Source: Planctomycetota bacterium (GTDB lineage Bacteria; Planctomycetota; UBA1135; GCA-002686595). From it: a DNA stretch of 64,000 nucleotides. This document shows, piece after piece, positions 59,900 through 64,000 of the stretch. Within the stretch, counting starts at the first letter, position 1. Each line of letters starts with the position of its first letter. The notes under the pieces were generated by a model. The model was not told the DNA's origin and did no database searches. It worked only from the letters and a program-made list of their open reading frames with translations. The stretch spans positions 1-64,000 of the forward strand of contig JABABA010000006.1 in NCBI GenBank assembly GCA_014238415.1. Direction: 5' to 3'. Both the position numbers and the translations under genes were made by a program.

Positions 59900-60971
59900 A
59901 TGTTTTGGCATGAGAACTTGCTGGGGCGGGATGCTATCCTTGCAACAGATGCCCAGTACAGCCAAGAGAAGATGGAGCCGCGAGTTGGCAACCATCGTCG
60001 ATGGAATCGGAATCTCTTCCCAGGGGCCGATTCTGGTCCACGGCTATGATGCCCCTCCCGGCGGCAAGTGGCCGGATGATGTGATCCCTGGCAAGCTGGG
60101 CGCGATGGACCGCGCCACCGGCGAGCAGTGCTGGATGGTCCCTTGCGAGGTTGGCTATGGCAGAGGATTCGCAGTGGGTTTCGGAGCGCGCAGCAATGTG
60201 CTCGTGCTGGGGCCTACGGCCCATGGACATCGCCTCGTGCGCATGTCGGTCGAGAGTGGCGAGATTCTTGATGTGGCCACGATCCCGGTTTTTGATCAGG
60301 CCAGCTTTGACAGCGAGTGCGTCTACTGTTGTTCTGCAGGCCGCATATTCAGTCTGAACACGAATGGTCTCGAAGAGGCCTGGAGCTACAGCCGCGAAGG
60401 AGAGCGCTATCACCAGTGCATGCCCTTGGACGATCGGGTGCTGGTGGTCTTCTCCACCCGAGCAGGGGGCCAGGGCCTCTTGTCCATTGACAGCAAGAAC
60501 GGCAACTTCTTGGAGGTCATGATTCCACCCCTCTTGCCAGTGATTCATGGTCTGGTGGCCACCGGGACGGTGGCCGTGCTCTTGACCGAGAGCCTCGACA
60601 AGGTCTTGGAGGGCGAAGCGGCCTCGGACCTGATGCGCTCGGTTGCCTTGCATCCCTCCGGAGGCATCCGGGATACGCTTTCCCTGATCGCCATGCCTGC
60701 CACAGGCAGTTCTATGAGCGCGCCCGAGTGGATTGAGGTTCTTGAGACTAAGGATCACGACGAGTTGCCCGAGGCCTCGATTTCCGCTGACTCGGGCAAG
60801 TTGTACTTGGAGCGGGGCAATCAGCTCAACGCACTTGATGCCCTCACTGGCCGACCCCTTGGGGTTTGGACAGTTCCCGGTCTGGATGAGCGAGTGGATT
60901 GGAGCGTGGCGGATGGGGCAGGCCTGTTGGCCGAAGAGGGACGGCTTTCGGTTTTTGAGTTCTTGGCCTGA
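59900..60971 (+). pseudogene. PQQ-like beta-propeller protein with probable +1 frameshift near its 5' end
   Basis: The main frame (from ATG 59949) gives 340 aa that look like a PQQ-type propeller: WSYSREGERYHQC, LLSIDSKNGNFLEV, LDALTGRPLGVW. Its first ~15 residues are unlike protein. In another frame ATG 59900 begins MFWHENLLGRDAILATDAQ, which fits the start of such a propeller, and runs to about 59980. Skipping one base within 59974-59996 joins the two and gives a smooth protein. This is a decayed, mis-sequenced or frameshifted gene. If real translation starts at 59949 the gene is intact but short. Confidence 0.55.
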
Positions 60972-61054
60972 GGCCTTCCTTTCCTTAGGTTCAACACCTC
61001 TACCCATCAGAGCATGCTTGACGCCTCCGAGTCGAGCGCAACAATAGGAACACC

Positions 61055-61627
61055 ATGGGAAACGAAGAAACGGAACCGAAACTCGACGCGGACGGTCTTT
61101 CGATTCAAAGCCACGAGGAAAATGTGCTCTTCATCGTTCCGCAAGAGAACTTTGGGGACCAGATCCTGCGCTATGCACGTTCAAGTCTGTACAACGAGGC
61201 CATAGGTTCTCGTGCGGTCACCTTGGGGTCCGATGGTGCCGCGCTGGGCCGATTGCAGGACGAAGTGGTCGTGGATGGCACTATCGAAGGCGAAGCCATG
61301 GATACCTACCAAGGCATTGTGATCTGCGGTTGCGATGGGGCCAACCCTCTGGTCCAGGACGAGCGGGTTGCGCGCTTGATCCGCGACGCCCACGCTGACG
61401 AAAAAATGGTGGCGAGCTGGGGTAATGCTCTCTGTGCTCTTGCCAACGCAGGGGTAGTCAAGGGTAGTCGGGTCACCGGCGCCAGTATTTGTCAGGAAGA
61501 TGCGCGCAGAGCCGGGGGCAAGTTCACCTCGCGCCAGATCGAAGTGGCAGGTCACCTGGTGACCGCTCAGGATGAGTCGTCTGGCATGCGATTTGGTCAG
61601 GCTCTGGTGCAGGCCATGCGTGGCTGA
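61055..61627 (+). CDS. DJ-1/PfpI-like protein lacking the catalytic Cys
   Basis: The 190-aa product shows the family layout: EENVLFIVPQENFGDQIL, QGIVICGCDGANPLVQDERVARLI, then NAGVVKGSRVTGASIC and AGGKFTSRQIEVAGHLVTAQD. The nucleophile elbow, normally A-I-C-H-G, reads ASWGN, so the Cys is replaced. It may be a chaperone-like or pseudo-enzyme member. It starts 84 bases after the propeller gene. Confidence 0.72.
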   Translation: MGNEETEPKLDADGLSIQSHEENVLFIVPQENFGDQILRYARSSLYNEAIGSRAVTLGSDGAALGRLQDEVVVDGTIEGEAMDTYQGIVICGCDGANPLVQDERVARLIRDAHADEKMVASWGNALCALANAGVVKGSRVTGASICQEDARRAGGKFTSRQIEVAGHLVTAQDESSGMRFGQALVQAMRG

Positions 61628-61969
61628 GGTGCTGCTGGACAGGACGCTTGGGGCTCTTTCAGTGTCTTTCCTGTGGGCTTTCCTCTTCTATCCGCTGCAG
61701 GTTCCGGACCTGGGCGCGCCTCGCCTACCTGCTGACGAGCTAGGCCCCGGTTGCTGAATGCCTCTGGCTTTCTGTTGTCAAGAGGTCCTTTTCGCCTGCT
61801 TTGGGCTCCAAGTGCTGTCTGACCAAGGTCCTTGATTCCTGTCATCCCCCCCCGCCCCTCCATGCAGGGGGTAGGATTCACTCTTCAATCTTCTTCCCAT
61901 GTCCAGTGGCGTCGACCCCTTGCGGCGTCTGCCCTGGCCATTTCCACCACCAAGCTCCCTCTTCGAGCC
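61628..61969. other. 342-base intergenic region upstream of tex
   Basis: No convincing small gene or RNA is visible. There is a C8 run near 61846, followed by a short stem CCCCT/AGGGG with a six-base loop. The tex frame is open back to ATG 61862, but those residues (MQGVGFTLQSSSHV) do not match Tex. Confidence 0.5.
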
Positions 61970-64000
61970 GTGACAGACTCCCTGATTCTCGAGACCCTCG
62001 CCCGCGAAGCGAAGTCCTCGGTCGACTGTGTGCGCGCCGTCTTCGACATGCTCGATGCCGGCCTTTCCGCTCCCTTTGTTGGACGCTTTCGGCGTGATCA
62101 GACCCACGGTCTGACTGAAGCCCATATCCGTCGTCTGCGTCAGCGACGCGAGGAACTAGTGGAGCTCGATCGCCGTCGGGTGACTGTTCTCAAGGCCATG
62201 GAGAAAGACGGCGCTGACAAGGCCGCACTTGATGCGGTGCGGAGCATGACCGATCGTTTCGAGCTTGAAGATCAGTACCTGCCCCATCGGCGACCTGAAC
62301 CAGAGGTGCAGTTGGCGTTGGATCGTGGTCTCGGTGCGCTGGCTGATGAATTGGTGAAGTCAATGCCCAGGCCGCCCAAGCCGCAGAAAGGGAAGGCCGA
62401 GAATACCGAGACCGACCAGGCCGAGAGTGAAGACCCGGTGTCAGTAGAGACTTCTCCCGCTGCGGACTCCAAACCCATGGAGGCTGCCGAAGTCGAAACA
62501 AAAAAGGAGGATGCCACCGGGTCCGAGCAGCCGGAACCTGATGCTCCCTCAGCTGAGGAGGCTCCGGCTGTAGAGTCGGACAGCCCCGAAGAAGGTGCTC
62601 CTGAAGAAGCTGCCGCTCAAGAGACCGGGACTCCCTCCGGAGAGGAACTCCCTGTCCAGAAAACTCCCGCAGCCGAAGCACCGGTTGCGAAGGACGCGAC
62701 CCAGACCATCAACGCTCCCAAACCTGCGGTCAAGGTGGCTTATGCCCCCCAACCACTGACTCCAGAGCTCGCTCGTCTCTGCGGTCAGTATGTCGTGCCG
62801 GACAAGGGCGTGCACTCTGAAGAAGAGGCTCTGGCCGGGGCTCGTAGAATTCTGGCGGATAGACTGGCCCGCAACACATCTCTGCGCGCATATGTGCGCA
62901 ACATGGTGCGCAAGCACGGCGATCTGCGTGTGCGCCCTCTTGTTGAGGAAAAACGTGCGGGACGCCATAAGCCCCTGCTCAAGCTCAAGACATCGCTCCG
63001 TCAGTTGCAGGGGCATAAGTTGATTGCTCTGCGACAAGCTCAAAAGGAGCGCGTGCTCTCCACGGTCATCACCTTGGAACCTAAACACGCGCTCAAGCGC
63101 GTGCGTGCGGCCCTGGGCAAGTTCACCCGTCCAGAGTATGAATCATTGCTGCGTGAAATTGCCGGGGAGTGCTTTGAGCGCCGTTTGCTGCCCACAGTAG
63201 AAGCTGATGTGCGCTTGGAACTCAAGGAGCGCGGAGACCGCGAAGCTCTACGTTTCCTGACCCAGCACCTGCGTGCGGTGCTGATGGCCCCCGTACATGG
63301 CCCCCTGCCCATGGTGGGTATCGATATTTCTGCCAGGGGTGACTGGACCGTTGCAGTTCTTGGACGCGATGGGGCCGTAGAACGAGTGGGCCGCATTGAC
63401 GTGCACGAGAAGGTCCCTGTTGATGCAACAGAACCACAGTCGGAAACGCCTACGCCTTCAGAAGAGGCAAGTGCTCCTGCGGTGGAGACTGTCGAAGCCC
63501 CACCGAAGGCTGATGTACCCGAAGCTGTTGTGTCTGGGTCTGTGGCGCCCGAAGATGGGGTCGTTTCCACCAAGGAGATCAATGTCAGCGAGGCAAGCCC
63601 GGTGGCCGAAAGCAAGGCGACCCCGGACCAGGCTGCTTCAGATGAGGCGCCCAGCGGAAAGCCAGCGCCTGCTCCCAAGCCCAAGTTCAAGTCTGTCCCC
63701 AAGTCCACTGAGGCACTGGGCAGTGAACTCGCGGCTCTGGTTGGGGACAACAACCCTCGCGCCCTGATCATTGCCAGCCAGCGCACCCTGCGCCGTCACT
63801 TGCCAGGTTTGCGCCTGGCCGCTCGTTCGGCAGACATCATGGTTCCTGCATTGGTGACCACCGACGCTGGGCTCTCGAGCTATGCCAATTCTGAGGCTGC
63901 GCGTAAGGAACTGCCCGAGCACAGTGTGCCCGAACGCACCGCCATCAGTCTGGCCCGTCGCGCACAGGACCCGCTGGCTGAGCTGCTCAAGGTCGACCCC
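61970..64000 (+). CDS. tex: Tex-like transcription/RNA-binding protein with two acidic insertions, 3' end outside the window
   Basis: From GTG 61970 the frame stays open to the edge (677 codons). The Tex N-terminus is clear: AREAKSSVDCVRAVFDML, GLSAPFVGRFRRDQTHGL, LEDQYLPHRRP. Then VPDKGVHSEEEALAGARRILADRL, the YqgF-like domain starting PMVGIDISARGDWTVAVLGRDG, and SARRAQDPLAELLKVDP-type ISLARRAQDPLAEL at the end. Two Glu/Ala/Pro/Ser-rich stretches, about residues 134-257 and 482-580, interrupt it at domain borders. Tex binds RNA and affects transcription and RNA decay. The HhH and S1 domains would lie beyond the window. Confidence 0.88.
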   Translation, partial: MTDSLILETLAREAKSSVDCVRAVFDMLDAGLSAPFVGRFRRDQTHGLTEAHIRRLRQRREELVELDRRRVTVLKAMEKDGADKAALDAVRSMTDRFELEDQYLPHRRPEPEVQLALDRGLGALADELVKSMPRPPKPQKGKAENTETDQAESEDPVSVETSPAADSKPMEAAEVETKKEDATGSEQPEPDAPSAEEAPAVESDSPEEGAPEEAAAQETGTPSGEELPVQKTPAAEAPVAKDATQTINAPKPAVKVAYAPQPLTPELARLCGQYVVPDKGVHSEEEALAGARRILADRLARNTSLRAYVRNMVRKHGDLRVRPLVEEKRAGRHKPLLKLKTSLRQLQGHKLIALRQAQKERVLSTVITLEPKHALKRVRAALGKFTRPEYESLLREIAGECFERRLLPTVEADVRLELKERGDREALRFLTQHLRAVLMAPVHGPLPMVGIDISARGDWTVAVLGRDGAVERVGRIDVHEKVPVDATEPQSETPTPSEEASAPAVETVEAPPKADVPEAVVSGSVAPEDGVVSTKEINVSEASPVAESKATPDQAASDEAPSGKPAPAPKPKFKSVPKSTEALGSELAALVGDNNPRALIIASQRTLRRHLPGLRLAARSADIMVPALVTTDAGLSSYANSEAARKELPEHSVPERTAISLARRAQDPLAELLKVDP

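Noticed and set aside
61862-61969. ATG 61862 as the tex start
   Set aside because: The additional 36 residues do not resemble the Tex N-terminus, whereas GTG 61970 fits directly.

Overview
The window is a dense, GC-rich chromosomal stretch with about 52 protein genes. It has no rRNA, no tRNA that I can recognise, no transposase and no CRISPR array. The gene content suggests a free-living bacterium of the Planctomycetota. Reasons are the many HEAT- and TPR-repeat proteins, secreted FG-GAP/VCBS proteins (one with a C-terminal domain I associate with Planctomycetota), an SGNH hydrolase, a sulfatase-fold enzyme, a YdjY-like exported protein, and frequent GTG/TTG starts. The placement is inference from family content, not from a marker phylogeny.

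Layout. 1-10.5 kb: the tail of a decapeptide-repeat surface protein, a bifunctional-nuclease (DUF151) gene, NAD(P)HX dehydratase coupled to a HEAT protein, an unusual ThyX, two exported or membrane proteins and inositol-phosphate synthase. 10.7-18.5 kb: a hydrolase, an orphan DNA methyltransferase, an O-methyltransferase, a three-domain FKBP isomerase, a FecCD/BtuCD-type ABC importer pair, an SGNH hydrolase and FabI. 18.8-21.9 kb: a two-gene regulatory unit made of a sigma-region-4-like protein and a degenerate NtrC-like AAA+ protein. 22-31.7 kb: queA and queG (queuosine), thiE, and a run of secreted FG-GAP and TPR proteins followed by a TAT-exported sugar isomerase-like protein. 32-34.7 kb: a sigma factor coupled to a candidate anti-sigma/TPR protein, then a secreted protein closed by a strong terminator. 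34.8-41 kb: glycerol kinase, a sulfatase-like lipoprotein, a PdxA-like protein and a B12-type radical SAM protein. 41-47.8 kb: flavin reductase, zinc-ribbon and SEC-C proteins, an esterase flanked by a 130-bp direct repeat, a HEAT/vWA protein, a TPMT-like methyltransferase and a nitroreductase-methyltransferase fusion. 47.9-57.5 kb: an M14 peptidase, a YwqK-type lipoprotein, a membrane spermidine-synthase-like protein, paired SPFH proteins, and HMG-CoA reductase coupled to a degenerate M23 membrane protein. 57.7-64 kb: EF-G, a beta-propeller gene with a probable frameshift, a DJ-1-like protein without its nucleophile, and the 5' part of tex carrying two long acidic insertions.

Genes are packed tightly. 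ATGA, GTGA, TTGA or TGATG overlaps couple many neighbours, and two convergent pairs share a single CTAG as both stop codons. The most promising leads are the pseudo-AAA+ regulator unit, the esterase flanked by duplicated gene 5' ends, the ThyX with an insertion inside its signature motif, the PdxA-like enzyme with an altered metal site, and the Tex variant.
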